From Flavobacterium tagetis (GTDB taxonomy: Bacteria; Bacteroidota; Bacteroidia; Flavobacteriales; Flavobacteriaceae), in assembly GCF_016735615.1 (NCBI RefSeq), contig NZ_JAERSF010000001.1, forward strand, positions 1,054,001 to 1,118,000: a stretch of DNA of 64,000 bases, given 5' to 3'. The number at the start of each line of letters is the position of its first letter. Position 1 is the stretch's first letter. Position numbers and translations under genes: made by a program. Below the pieces are notes generated by a model. That model was given only the letters and a program-made list of their open reading frames with translations, was not told where the DNA came from and did no database searches. Positions 1 through 7,921 of the stretch are shown piece after piece.

Positions 1-21
1 CACAAATTATGATTTGTAAAA

Positions 22-41
22 ATTCGTGAATTCGTGGCTAA
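22..41. repeat. Right end of a dispersed inverted-repeat element
   Basis: The stretch reads attcgtgaattcgtggctaa. The same end, nearly base for base, occurs at 9012-9032, where it is the right terminus of a MITE-like element. The rest of this copy would lie upstream of the window. It is non-coding and sits 30 bases before the first gene. Confidence 0.55.
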
Positions 42-72
42 AAAAAATACATATTACTAAAAAAATTAAAAT

Positions 73-930
73 ATGAAACTTATTAGATTCGGAGAAGAAG
101 GAAAGGAAAAACCAGGAGTTTTACTAAATGATAAAAGATATGATGTTTCGTCTATCGTATCAGATTACAACGAAGCTTTTTTTGAAAACGATGGTTTAGC
201 AAAATTAGAAGAAGCCTTAAAAAATAATCCATCTTTACCAGAAGTTAGCGATTCAGTACGTTTAGGTTCGCCTGTTGCGCGTCCTTCAAAAATTATCTGC
301 ATCGGGTTAAATTATGTAGATCACTGCGAAGAAACTGGCGCTGCAATTCCAGAAGAACCAATTATTTTCTTCAAATCAACCACTTCTTTATGCGGACCAA
401 ATGACAATTTGATCATCCCAAAAAACAGCGAAAAAACAGACTGGGAAGTAGAACTAGCTTTTGTTGTTGGTAAAAAAGCAAGCTACGTTTCTGAAGAAGA
501 TGCGCCAAACTACATTGCAGGATATTGCCTTTTGAATGATTACAGCGAAAGAGCTTTCCAAATCGAGCGTGGCGGACAATGGGCAAAAGGAAAAGGTTCT
601 GACACCTTCGCGCCTCTTGGGCCAATTATGGCAACTCCGGACGAAGTGGGCGATGTAAATAACTTAAAAATGTGGCTTACTGTAAACGGAAAAACATTCC
701 AAAACAGTAATACTTCAAACTTGATTTTTAAAATTCCATTTTTAGTACATTATTTAAGCCAGTTTATGACATTGCTTCCTGGCGATGTAATCAGTACAGG
801 AACGCCTCCAGGAGTTGGATTAGGAATCAAACCAGATCCAATTTACATTAAAGCGGGTGACGTAATCGAATTAGGAATTGAAGGTTTAGGCACAAGCAAG
901 CAAACTGCCGTAGCGTATCAACAAAACTAA
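73..930 (+). CDS. Fumarylacetoacetate hydrolase family protein
   Basis: A 285-residue FAH-fold protein. The catalytic FAH domain covers about residues 70-280. The metal-binding acidic set is visible as DWEVELAF (two Glu) followed by the Asp in LLNDYSERAFQ, and the C-terminal STGTPPGVG loop is typical. Family members cleave or hydrate 2,4-diketo or acylpyruvate compounds with Mg2+ in the cytosol. The next gene, five bases downstream, encodes a sugar mutarotase. This suggests the non-phosphorylating L-fucose/L-rhamnose route, where an FAH enzyme hydrolyses 2,4-diketo-3-deoxy sugar acids. The exact substrate is inferred from context. The start is the ATG at 73, and upstream genes of the operon lie outside the window. 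Confidence 0.85.
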   Translation: MKLIRFGEEGKEKPGVLLNDKRYDVSSIVSDYNEAFFENDGLAKLEEALKNNPSLPEVSDSVRLGSPVARPSKIICIGLNYVDHCEETGAAIPEEPIIFFKSTTSLCGPNDNLIIPKNSEKTDWEVELAFVVGKKASYVSEEDAPNYIAGYCLLNDYSERAFQIERGGQWAKGKGSDTFAPLGPIMATPDEVGDVNNLKMWLTVNGKTFQNSNTSNLIFKIPFLVHYLSQFMTLLPGDVISTGTPPGVGLGIKPDPIYIKAGDVIELGIEGLGTSKQTAVAYQQN

Positions 931-934
931 AATT

Positions 935-1270
935 ATGGCAACTCAAAAATTCTATCTGGCTTTAGACTTAAAAGACGACGCCAATTTGATTGCAGAATAT
1001 AAAGAACTGCATGAAAATGTCTGGCCAGAAATTAAAAAAAGCATTCAAGATTCTGGAATTGAAGTCCTGGATATTTATTGCACGGGAAATCGATTGTTCA
1101 TGATCATCGAAGCTGATGCCGATTTTACTTTCGAGAAAAAAGACAAAGCCGATGCTGAGAACGAAAAAGTTCAGGAATGGGAAACTTTAATGTGGAAATT
1201 CCAGCAAGCTTTACCTTGGGCAAAACCGGGACAAAAATGGATTTTAATGGATAAAATATTTGGATTATAA
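935..1270 (+). CDS. rhaM: L-rhamnose mutarotase (RhaM/DUF718 family)
   Basis: A 111-residue protein of normal family length. It carries the family pattern near residues 22-30 (Tyr, then HENVWPE) and the C-terminal aromatic patch MWKFQQALPW. Such enzymes interconvert alpha and beta anomers of L-rhamnose or L-fucose so the isomerase or dehydrogenase can use them. It is the last gene of the upstream operon and ends at a strong hairpin terminator. Because its partner is an FAH enzyme, L-fucose may be the true substrate; the sequence alone does not decide this. Confidence 0.85.
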   Translation: MATQKFYLALDLKDDANLIAEYKELHENVWPEIKKSIQDSGIEVLDIYCTGNRLFMIIEADADFTFEKKDKADAENEKVQEWETLMWKFQQALPWAKPGQKWILMDKIFGL

Positions 1271-1278
1271 TTCAAAAA

Positions 1279-1302
1279 AAAGCCCTGATTATTCAGGGCT
1301 TT
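1279..1302. terminator. Bidirectional terminator between rhaM and the halogenase gene
   Basis: A perfect 10-bp stem (AAAGCCCTGA / TCAGGGCTTT) with a 4-base loop is flanked by an A-run on the left and T-rich sequence on the right. The two genes converge here, and the hairpin overlaps the last codons and stop of the minus-strand gene. Confidence 0.85.
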
Positions 1303-2539
1303 GTTCTTTTTGCATATTTAGTAAATACGCCATATTCGCTATTACGTGATCATGTTTCTTGACAAAAGGATTTTCTTCGTTCCAAACATATCCTGCTAAT
1401 ACAGAACATATTTTTTCTTTCACATCTGGATTTTCAGGTTGGTGGAAAAACAGCGTCTGTAGATTTCCTGTATACCATTCTTGAACGTAAGTGGTAAAAA
1501 CAGCAATTCCGCGTTTCATATATTGCGTGAATTCCACTTCCCAATCAACAGGAATTCCTTGTGATTCTTTCAAATATAATTTTGCGGCCAACATTCCAGA
1601 TTCAGTTGCAAAAGCAACTCCCGAAGAGAAAACTGGATCTAAGAATTCAGAACTATTTCCCGTTAAGGCAAAACCGTCACCATACATTCTTTTTACGGCT
1701 CTTGAGTAGTTTTCTAATTTAACTGGCTCAAATAAAAATTCTGTTCCCGCAAATCTTTTAATATAATAATCCGATTTCTGAATGGCATTTCGAAGAGCCT
1801 CAGCATTGTCTTTATTTTCAGAAAGTGAATTGATAAAATCGGTTGGACCCACAACGCCTAAACTTGTATTTCCGTTAGAAAACGGAATTACCCAAAGCCA
1901 AACTTGAGTTTCCAGAATGTCAAATGAAATTTGAGTTCCCTCTATTCCTTCTTCTCTATTAATATCTTTGACATGGGTAAAAATCGAAGAATGCGGATCT
2001 AGTTTTGATGGCGTATCCAGATCTAAAAGTCTTGGTAAAACGCGTCCGTAACCACTCGAGTCAATGATAAATTTAGCGTGAATTTCTTTTAGGTTTCCGT
2101 CCTTATCTTTTACAATAGTTTTTGAATTTTTCCCTTCAAAAGAAACTTCCAAAACTTCAGTTTCAAATTCCAGATCAATTCCTTTTCTAACAATTTCCTG
2201 AGCCATTGTATTGTCAAAATCAGCTCTTGGAACTTGCCAAGTCCAATCCCAACCTTCGCCAAATTTTACACTAAAATCAAAATTGCAGATTTCTTCACCT
2301 CTGATAAAACGAGCTCCTAATTTCTTTTCGAAGTTCATCGCGTCAAGGGCGTCAAACAATTCTGCTTCAGCAAAATGATCCATAACACGCGGAATAAGGC
2401 TTTCGCCTACTACAAGTCTCGGAAACTTCGTTTTTTCTACAACTTTTACCTTTACGTTGTTTTTAAAAAGATACGATGCCGAAACACATCCAGACGGTCC
2501 TGCACCAATCACTAAAACATCAACAAACTCCTTTGTCAT
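1289..2539 (-). CDS. Flavin-dependent halogenase-like FAD oxidoreductase
   Basis: A 416-residue FAD protein. Residues 12-17 form the GxGxxG dinucleotide fold (GAGPSG). Residues 214-219 read WLWVIP, fitting the WxWxIP motif of flavin-dependent halogenases. Residues 300-307 (LDPVFSSG) match the second, FxxPxxSxG-type motif. A Lys at about 73, before LGARF, is in the place of the catalytic lysine of phenol-type halogenases. It faces away from the flexirubin operon and shares its promoter region with the tyrosine ammonia-lyase gene. Chlorinated flexirubins are known, so ring chlorination of the aryl polyene or resorcinol is a fair inference. A hydroxylase or reductase of the same superfamily remains possible. 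Confidence 0.7.
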   Translation of the reverse strand: MTKEFVDVLVIGAGPSGCVSASYLFKNNVKVKVVEKTKFPRLVVGESLIPRVMDHFAEAELFDALDAMNFEKKLGARFIRGEEICNFDFSVKFGEGWDWTWQVPRADFDNTMAQEIVRKGIDLEFETEVLEVSFEGKNSKTIVKDKDGNLKEIHAKFIIDSSGYGRVLPRLLDLDTPSKLDPHSSIFTHVKDINREEGIEGTQISFDILETQVWLWVIPFSNGNTSLGVVGPTDFINSLSENKDNAEALRNAIQKSDYYIKRFAGTEFLFEPVKLENYSRAVKRMYGDGFALTGNSSEFLDPVFSSGVAFATESGMLAAKLYLKESQGIPVDWEVEFTQYMKRGIAVFTTYVQEWYTGNLQTLFFHQPENPDVKEKICSVLAGYVWNEENPFVKKHDHVIANMAYLLNMQKEQSPE

Positions 2540-2565
2540 ATTAGAATTATTATCATTAATTAACC

Positions 2566-2573
2566 TACATTTG
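2566..2573 (+). promoter_or_regulatory. Candidate -7 box for the flexirubin operon
   Basis: TACATTTG followed by C matches the Bacteroidota -7 consensus TAnnTTTG exactly. It would place transcription start near 2580, about 60 bases before the tal ATG. No clear -33 TTG lies at the expected distance, so support is partial. Confidence 0.4.
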
Positions 2574-2578
2574 CCATC

Positions 2579-2604
2579 ATCAAAATAACTACATTTATTT
2601 TGAT
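2579..2604. promoter_or_regulatory. Perfect 10-6-10 palindrome in the divergent promoter region
   Basis: ATCAAAATAA, a 6-base spacer CTACAT, then TTATTTTGAT form a perfect inverted repeat. It lies between the halogenase-like gene (minus) and tal (plus), just after a -7 box match. It could be a regulator's operator for both directions, or a 5' stem-loop protecting the operon transcript. Confidence 0.5.
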
Positions 2605-2640
2605 AAATAAAATTAAATTAGCACAACCAAAATCGATTTA

Positions 2641-4161
2641 ATGAATACAATAAATGAATATCTAAGTTTAGCAGAATTTGAAGCCATAATCTTTGGGAAA
2701 AACAAAGTTGCCATAAGCGATGTGGTTCAAAATCGAGTAAACGAAAGTTTTAATTTCTTAAAAGAATTCTCAGGAAATAAAGTAATCTATGGAGTAAATA
2801 CTGGCTTTGGTCCGATGGCTCAATATAGAATTAAGGAGTCAGATCAAATTCAATTGCAATATAATTTAATCAGAAGCCATTCTTCTGGAACTGGAAAACC
2901 TTTAAATGCTGAGTCCGCAAAAGCAGCAATTTTAGCACGATTAAATACCCTTTCTTTAGGAAATTCAGGAGTTCATTCTTCTGTTATTCATTTAATGGCA
3001 GAATTGATCAATCGAGATATTACGCCTTTAATTTTTGAACACGGTGGTGTTGGTGCCAGCGGTGACTTAGTACAATTATCACACTTAGCTTTGGTTTTAA
3101 TTGGCGAAGGAGAAGTTTTTTATAAAGGAGATAGACGCCCAACGGCAGAAGTTTTCGAAATTGAAGGTTTAAAACCAATTCAAGTAGAAATTAGAGAAGG
3201 TCTGGCATTAATCAACGGAACTTCTGTAATGACAGGAATTGGAGTGGTAAATGTTCATTATTCTAAAAAATTATTAGACTGGTCGTTAAAAGCTTCTTGT
3301 GCAATTAACGAATTAGTTCAAGCTTATGATGATCATTTTTCTGAAGAATTAAACCAGACTAAACGCCATAAAGGACAACAGGAAGTTGCTGAAAGAATGA
3401 GACAAAATCTTTCTGACAGTACTTTAATCCGTAAAAGAGAAGATCATTTATATTCTGGCGAAAACACCGAAGAAATCTTCAAAGAAAAAGTTCAGGAATA
3501 TTATTCATTACGTTGTGTTCCTCAAATTTTAGGACCAGTTTTAGAAACTATAAATAATGTAGCTTCTATTTTGGAAGACGAATTTAACTCGGCAAACGAC
3601 AACCCAATTATAGACGTAAAAAACAAACATGTTTATCATGGCGGAAATTTCCACGGAGATTATATTTCGCTAGAAATGGATAAATTGAAAATCGTTATTA
3701 CAAAATTAACGATGCTGGCAGAACGTCAATTGAATTATTTATTGAATTCAAAAATTAACGAAATTCTTCCTCCATTCGTAAATTTAGGAACATTAGGATT
3801 TAATTTCGGAATGCAGGGCGTTCAGTTCGTTGCGACTTCAACAACTGCCGAAAACCAAATGCTGTCTAACCCAATGTATGTACACAGTATTCCAAACAAC
3901 AATGACAATCAAGACATTGTAAGCATGGGAACTAATGCGGCAGTGATTACATCAAAAGTAATTGAAAACTCATTTGAGGTTTTGGCAATCGAATTAATCA
4001 CAATTGTTCAGGCAATTGATTATTTGAAACAAAAAGATCAAATTTCGTCTACAACTAAAAAATGGTATGACGATATCAGAAATATAATTCCAGAATTTAA
4101 GGAAGATCAAGTAATGTATCCTTTTGTTCAAAAAGTAAAAGATTATTTGATCAACAGTTAA
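2641..4161 (+). CDS. tal: Tyrosine ammonia-lyase (MIO family) for flexirubin starter
   Basis: A 506-residue member of the HAL/PAL/TAL family. The Ala-Ser-Gly triad that makes the MIO cofactor is at 139-141 within GGVGASGDLVQ, and the catalytic Tyr is in YGVNTGFGPMA near residue 50. The protein closely resembles, from memory, the characterised F. johnsoniae tyrosine ammonia-lyase, so it should deaminate L-tyrosine to 4-coumarate, the aryl starter unit. The residues at the substrate-selectivity site are Ser-His (79-80), as in histidine lyases, so an automatic label of hutH would be likely. No other hut genes are nearby. It is the first gene of the long plus-strand pigment run. Confidence 0.9.
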   Translation: MNTINEYLSLAEFEAIIFGKNKVAISDVVQNRVNESFNFLKEFSGNKVIYGVNTGFGPMAQYRIKESDQIQLQYNLIRSHSSGTGKPLNAESAKAAILARLNTLSLGNSGVHSSVIHLMAELINRDITPLIFEHGGVGASGDLVQLSHLALVLIGEGEVFYKGDRRPTAEVFEIEGLKPIQVEIREGLALINGTSVMTGIGVVNVHYSKKLLDWSLKASCAINELVQAYDDHFSEELNQTKRHKGQQEVAERMRQNLSDSTLIRKREDHLYSGENTEEIFKEKVQEYYSLRCVPQILGPVLETINNVASILEDEFNSANDNPIIDVKNKHVYHGGNFHGDYISLEMDKLKIVITKLTMLAERQLNYLLNSKINEILPPFVNLGTLGFNFGMQGVQFVATSTTAENQMLSNPMYVHSIPNNNDNQDIVSMGTNAAVITSKVIENSFEVLAIELITIVQAIDYLKQKDQISSTTKKWYDDIRNIIPEFKEDQVMYPFVQKVKDYLINS

Positions 4162-4201
4162 AAATCTTTATTTTACAGTATTAATATTGAATCTTAAAAT
4201 C

Positions 4202-5422
4202 ATGAAAAAGTCACTTGTTTTTTTATTGCTAAGCTGCATTCAATTTGTTAATAGTCAAGAATTAGCATTAGTTAAAAAAAATTCCAAAATTGGATATATC
4301 TCTAAAGATGGATCTTTTAAAATCGAACCTCAATACAAATCTGCAAGAAGTTTTTCTGACGGATTAGCTGCCGTAGAAAATGGCGGAAAATGGGGTTTTA
4401 TTGATGCAAAAGGAAGCTGGGTAATTCCAGCCGATTTTAAAGATGCTAAAGATTTTAACAGCGGAATCGCAGTTGTACAAAAAGACAAAGACTGGGTTTA
4501 CATTAATACAAAAGGAGAAGTTCAAAAAGGACCAACTACAGACAAAGTATTTGATTTTAATGACGGAGTTGCTTTTTTCAGACAAAACAACAAAGTGGGG
4601 TTAATCAACAACAAAATGAATGTTGTTTTAGAACCAAAATACGATCAGATCAAACCTTTTGAAAATGGTTACGCCAGAGTAGAACTGAACAAAAACTGGG
4701 GAATTATTGATGCTAATGGAAAAGAATTGGTTGAACCAGTTTATGCCGAAGTAGGAAATTATTTTAAAGGAACAACTTGGGCTAAAAAAGATAAAACTTT
4801 CGGATTGGTAAGCGGTGGAAAATTTATTCCGGTTGAAGGAGCCGAAAAAATCTGGGATTTTGAAACTCAGGATTTGACTTTTGCTAAGAAAAACGGAAAA
4901 ATTGGTTATATCGATTTAAAAGGAAATTGGGCCATTCTTCCTATTTATGATAAAGGAAAAGCGTTTTCAAAAAATTTAGCTCCAGTCTTGGTTGGAAAAA
5001 AATGGGGATTCATTAATCCAGAAGGGAAATTTGTGATTGAACCAACTTACAGCGATGCAGAAGTTTTCAGTACAAATGGTCTGGCTCCTGTAAAAGAAAG
5101 CAATTGGGGATTTATAAATGAATCTGGAAAATTGGTTATTCCAACTCAATACGGGATTACTGCAAATGCCATAATCGCAATGTTTGTACAACAAGACAAA
5201 GGATTTATTGATGGCGTTGCACGCGTAAAAAACGAAGGAAAATGGGGATTTCTAAAACCAGACGGAACTGTATTAGCCAACCAATGGTTTGAAAATGCTG
5301 AACTGTTTTCTAAAAGTGCCGAAAAACCACAACCAGTAGCTGCTCCTGCTGAAAAACCAAAACAGGAAACTAAAGCTGCGACAAAACCAGCAGCAAAGCC
5401 TGCACCGAAAAAAAAGAAATAA
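4202..5422 (+). CDS. WG-repeat protein, probably secreted
   Basis: About 406 residues, starting at the ATG at 4202; an in-frame TTG at 4187 would add five residues ahead of the signal peptide and is less likely. After a signal peptide (about residues 1-19, ending near NSQE) come at least seven WG-type repeats. Each repeat contains a core such as KWGFID, NWGIID or KWGFIN, followed by a YD/YSDAEVFS-like strand. The tail, about residues 375-406, is rich in Lys, Pro and Ala with poly-Lys at the end. WG repeats form beta-rich scaffolds of unknown function. Its place between tal and the ketoreductase suggests an accessory role in pigment assembly or localisation, but nothing shows this directly. 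Confidence 0.8.
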   Translation: MKKSLVFLLLSCIQFVNSQELALVKKNSKIGYISKDGSFKIEPQYKSARSFSDGLAAVENGGKWGFIDAKGSWVIPADFKDAKDFNSGIAVVQKDKDWVYINTKGEVQKGPTTDKVFDFNDGVAFFRQNNKVGLINNKMNVVLEPKYDQIKPFENGYARVELNKNWGIIDANGKELVEPVYAEVGNYFKGTTWAKKDKTFGLVSGGKFIPVEGAEKIWDFETQDLTFAKKNGKIGYIDLKGNWAILPIYDKGKAFSKNLAPVLVGKKWGFINPEGKFVIEPTYSDAEVFSTNGLAPVKESNWGFINESGKLVIPTQYGITANAIIAMFVQQDKGFIDGVARVKNEGKWGFLKPDGTVLANQWFENAELFSKSAEKPQPVAAPAEKPKQETKAATKPAAKPAPKKKK

Positions 5423-5451
5423 TATTTATCTCCAAATAAATTAGACATTTG

Positions 5452-5491
5452 CATAAATGAAATCGCATTCTATAAAGCGGTTTCATTTATG
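5452..5491. other. Inverted repeat between WG-repeat gene and ketoreductase gene
   Basis: A 15-bp stem (5452-5466 with 5477-5491, one G-T pair) encloses a 10-base loop. No T-run follows on either strand, so it resembles an intercistronic stem-loop or binding site more than a simple terminator. It lies 25 bases before the next start codon. Confidence 0.5.
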
Positions 5492-5516
5492 ATGAATAAA
5501 AATAAACCCTACATCA

Positions 5517-6248
5517 ATGAAGTGTGTATTAGTAACAGGCGGTTCGAGAGGAATTGGAAGTGCGATTTGTAAAAAACTAGCCGTAGAATCCGATTATCAT
5601 ATTCTGATTAATTATCATTCGAATAAAACAGCTGCCGAAGAGACATTACAAGAAGTACAAAAATTAGGCGCAACAGGAGAAATCTTAGGTTTTGATGTTT
5701 CTAATTTTGAAAACGTACAAAATGTTTTAACTGCTTGGCAGGAAGCAAATCCTGAAAAATTGGTTGAAGCAATTGTAAACAATGCCGGAATCACAAAAGA
5801 TGGTCTTTTTATGTGGATGACACCAGAAGACTGGAACGGCGTTATGAATACAAGCGTAAACGGTTTCTTTAATGTTACACAATTTTTTATTCAAAAAATG
5901 CTACGCAATAAATACGGCCGAATTGTAAATATGGTTTCGGTTTCTGGAGTAAAAGGTACTGCAGGACAAACCAATTATTCGGCTGCAAAAGGTGCAATTG
6001 TAGCGGCAACCAAAGCTTTGGCTCAGGAAGTTGCCAAAAGAAATATTACTGTAAATGCTGTTGCTCCAGGTTTTATTAGAACTGACATGACGAGCGAATT
6101 GGACGAAAAAGAATTATTAAAGCTCATTCCGGTTAACCGTTTTGGCGAAGCCGAAGAAGTGGCAGATTTGGTAAGCTTTTTGATTTCTAAAAAAGCAAGC
6201 TATATTACAGGAGAAATTATCAATATTAACGGCGGAATATATTCTTAA
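5517..6248 (+). CDS. 3-oxoacyl-ACP reductase (FabG-like SDR)
   Basis: A 243-residue short-chain dehydrogenase. The NADPH motif TGGSRGIG is at 7-14, the NNAG motif near 90, the catalytic Ser in NMVSVSGV and the YSAAK pair (Tyr, Lys) near 155-159. The C-terminal SYITGEIININGG is the standard FabG ending. It should reduce the beta-keto group on the ACP-bound polyene intermediate after each condensation. Only one ketoreductase is seen in the cluster, so it probably serves all polyene extension rounds. A housekeeping FabG elsewhere could also contribute. Confidence 0.88.
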   Translation: MKCVLVTGGSRGIGSAICKKLAVESDYHILINYHSNKTAAEETLQEVQKLGATGEILGFDVSNFENVQNVLTAWQEANPEKLVEAIVNNAGITKDGLFMWMTPEDWNGVMNTSVNGFFNVTQFFIQKMLRNKYGRIVNMVSVSGVKGTAGQTNYSAAKGAIVAATKALAQEVAKRNITVNAVAPGFIRTDMTSELDEKELLKLIPVNRFGEAEEVADLVSFLISKKASYITGEIININGGIYS

Positions 6249-6423
6249 AGAATACTATGTTTGCGAAGATTATTTAAAGTTTTTTAAACATAGAAAATTG
6301 CTCGCAATCCCGATGGCTATCGGGAGCTAAGTCGCAAAGTTTAAGCAAAAAGACTTTAAAAAAACTTAGTGCCTTAGTGCCTTTGCGGCAAGATTAAAAA
6401 ATTACACTTTAAGGATAAAAAAT
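6249..6423. repeat. Non-coding spacer with dispersed-repeat remnants
   Basis: This gap splits the pigment operon. It holds a 7-bp hairpin TCCCGAT-ggct-ATCGGGA at 6308-6325 inserted within sequence related to the 'cgcaaag ... tttgcgg' repeats also found at 19775-19881. No open reading frame of note is present. Confidence 0.5.
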
Positions 6424-6431
6424 TACTTTTG
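6424..6431 (+). promoter_or_regulatory. Possible -7 box just before the first ketosynthase gene
   Basis: TACTTTTG matches TAnnTTTG. It lies only eight bases before the ATG at 6439, which would leave an almost leaderless transcript, so the match may be chance. Confidence 0.25.
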
Positions 6432-6438
6432 AAAGACG

Positions 6439-7674
6439 ATGAATAGACGAGTTGTAATTACTGGAATGGGAATTTATTCTTGTATCGGAACTTCTTTAGA
6501 CGAAGTAAAAGATTCGTTATACGAAGGAAAATCTGGTATTCAGTTTGATACTGAACGTAAAGAATTTGGTTTCCAGTCGGCCTTAACAGGGATGGTTCCG
6601 AAAGCCGATCTTAAAAATTTATTGACGCGCAGACAACGTATGAGCATCGGTGAAGAAACCGAATATGCTTATATGGCCACTATAGAAGCTTTAAAAAACG
6701 CTAACATTGATGATGCTTTTTTTGACGAACGCGAAGTAGGTATTATGTACGGAAACGACAGCGTTTCTAAAGCTATTATTGACGCAACAGATATTGTTCG
6801 CGAGAAAAAAGACACCGCTCTTATTGGTTCTGGCGCTATTTTTAAATCGATGAATTCTACGGTTACGATGAATCTTTCGACGATTTTTAAACTTCGAGGT
6901 ATCAATCTTACCGTTAGTGCAGCCTGTGCCAGCGGTTCTCATTCAATTGGTTTGGCTTATTTTTTAATCAAAAGCGGTTTTCAAGATATTGTTATTACTG
7001 GCGGCGCTCAGGAAATCAATAAATATGCTATGAGCAGTTTTGACGGATTAGGCGTTTTCTCTAACCGAGAAGGCGATCCAACAAAAGCTTCTAGACCTTT
7101 TGATATTGGTCGTGATGGATTAATTCCGAGTGGTGGTGGTGCAACTTTAATTTTAGAAAGTTACGAATCTGCCATTGCACGTGGTGCCAATATTATTGCT
7201 GAAATTGGCGGTTACGGATTTTCATCAAATGGCGGACATATTTCTACTCCAAACGTAGAAGGCCCCGCAACAGCAATGAAGCGCGCACTTGACGATGCAA
7301 AATTAGAAGCTTCAGATATTGAATATATAAATGCTCATGCAACCTCAACACCTGTTGGAGATGCTAATGAAGCTAAAGCTATTTTTGAGGTTTTTGGAGA
7401 AAAAAATCCTCCAGTGAGCTCTACAAAATCTATGACAGGCCACGAATGCTGGATGGCGGGAGCCAGCGAAATCATTTATTCTATCTTAATGATGCAGCAC
7501 GATTTTATCGCGCCAAACATCAATTTGGAAAACCCAGATGAAGATGCGTCAAAATTAAATTTAGTTAAAACTACGTTAAACAAAAAATTTGACATATTTT
7601 TGTCCAATTCTTTCGGTTTCGGAGGAACCAACTCTGCGTTGGTGGTTAAAAAGTTTAAATTGAACAATGAATAA
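6439..7674 (+). CDS. Beta-ketoacyl-ACP synthase (FabF-like)
   Basis: A 411-residue condensing enzyme of usual KAS I/II length. The active-site Cys sits in SAACASGSHS (near residue 163). The two catalytic His are in NAHATSTPVGD and in TGHECWMAGASE, and the C-terminal loop SNSFGFGGTNSALV is typical. It elongates an ACP-bound chain by decarboxylative condensation with malonyl-ACP. It overlaps the following ACP gene by 8 bases, implying translational coupling and probably a direct partnership. Which of the cluster's ketosynthases makes the polyene and which feeds the resorcinol arm cannot be read from sequence alone. Confidence 0.9.
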   Translation: MNRRVVITGMGIYSCIGTSLDEVKDSLYEGKSGIQFDTERKEFGFQSALTGMVPKADLKNLLTRRQRMSIGEETEYAYMATIEALKNANIDDAFFDEREVGIMYGNDSVSKAIIDATDIVREKKDTALIGSGAIFKSMNSTVTMNLSTIFKLRGINLTVSAACASGSHSIGLAYFLIKSGFQDIVITGGAQEINKYAMSSFDGLGVFSNREGDPTKASRPFDIGRDGLIPSGGGATLILESYESAIARGANIIAEIGGYGFSSNGGHISTPNVEGPATAMKRALDDAKLEASDIEYINAHATSTPVGDANEAKAIFEVFGEKNPPVSSTKSMTGHECWMAGASEIIYSILMMQHDFIAPNINLENPDEDASKLNLVKTTLNKKFDIFLSNSFGFGGTNSALVVKKFKLNNE

Positions 7675-7921
7675 AGAAGAGATTATAGCAAAAATTAATG
7701 GTTTTTTAGTTGATGAATTTGAAGTTGATAATGACGACATTGAACCAAATGCTAATTTAAAAGATACACTTGGGTTAGACAGTCTGGATTATGTTGACTT
7801 AGTCGTTTCAATAGAGGCAAACTTTGGTGTAAAACTAGTTGAAGCAGATTTTGTTGGAATTTCTGATTTTCAAAGTTTTTATGACTTAATCGAAACTAAA
7901 ATCAAAGCCAAATCAGCTTAA
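7667..7921 (+). CDS. Acyl carrier protein 1
   Basis: An acidic 84-residue protein with the phosphopantetheine site LGLDSLDYVDLV (Ser near residue 37). Its start lies inside the end of the ketosynthase gene and its stop touches the next start, so three genes are tightly coupled. It should carry growing acyl chains of the flexirubin pathway. It differs from the second ACP at 19502, which suggests the two serve different arms or enzyme sets. Confidence 0.93.
   Translation: MNKEEIIAKINGFLVDEFEVDNDDIEPNANLKDTLGLDSLDYVDLVVSIEANFGVKLVEADFVGISDFQSFYDLIETKIKAKSA

Noticed and set aside
2641..4161. Histidine ammonia-lyase of a hut pathway
   Set aside because: No hutU, hutI or hutG is nearby, and the gene opens a flexirubin cluster and resembles the known tyrosine lyase.
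4187..4201. Upstream TTG start for the WG-repeat protein
   Set aside because: ATG 4202 gives a normal signal peptide; the extension adds polar residues ahead of it.
5146..5454. 102-residue minus-strand open frame
   Set aside because: It lies entirely opposite the WG-repeat gene; its Ala/Gly/Phe-rich sequence is the shadow of the Lys/Pro/Ala tail.
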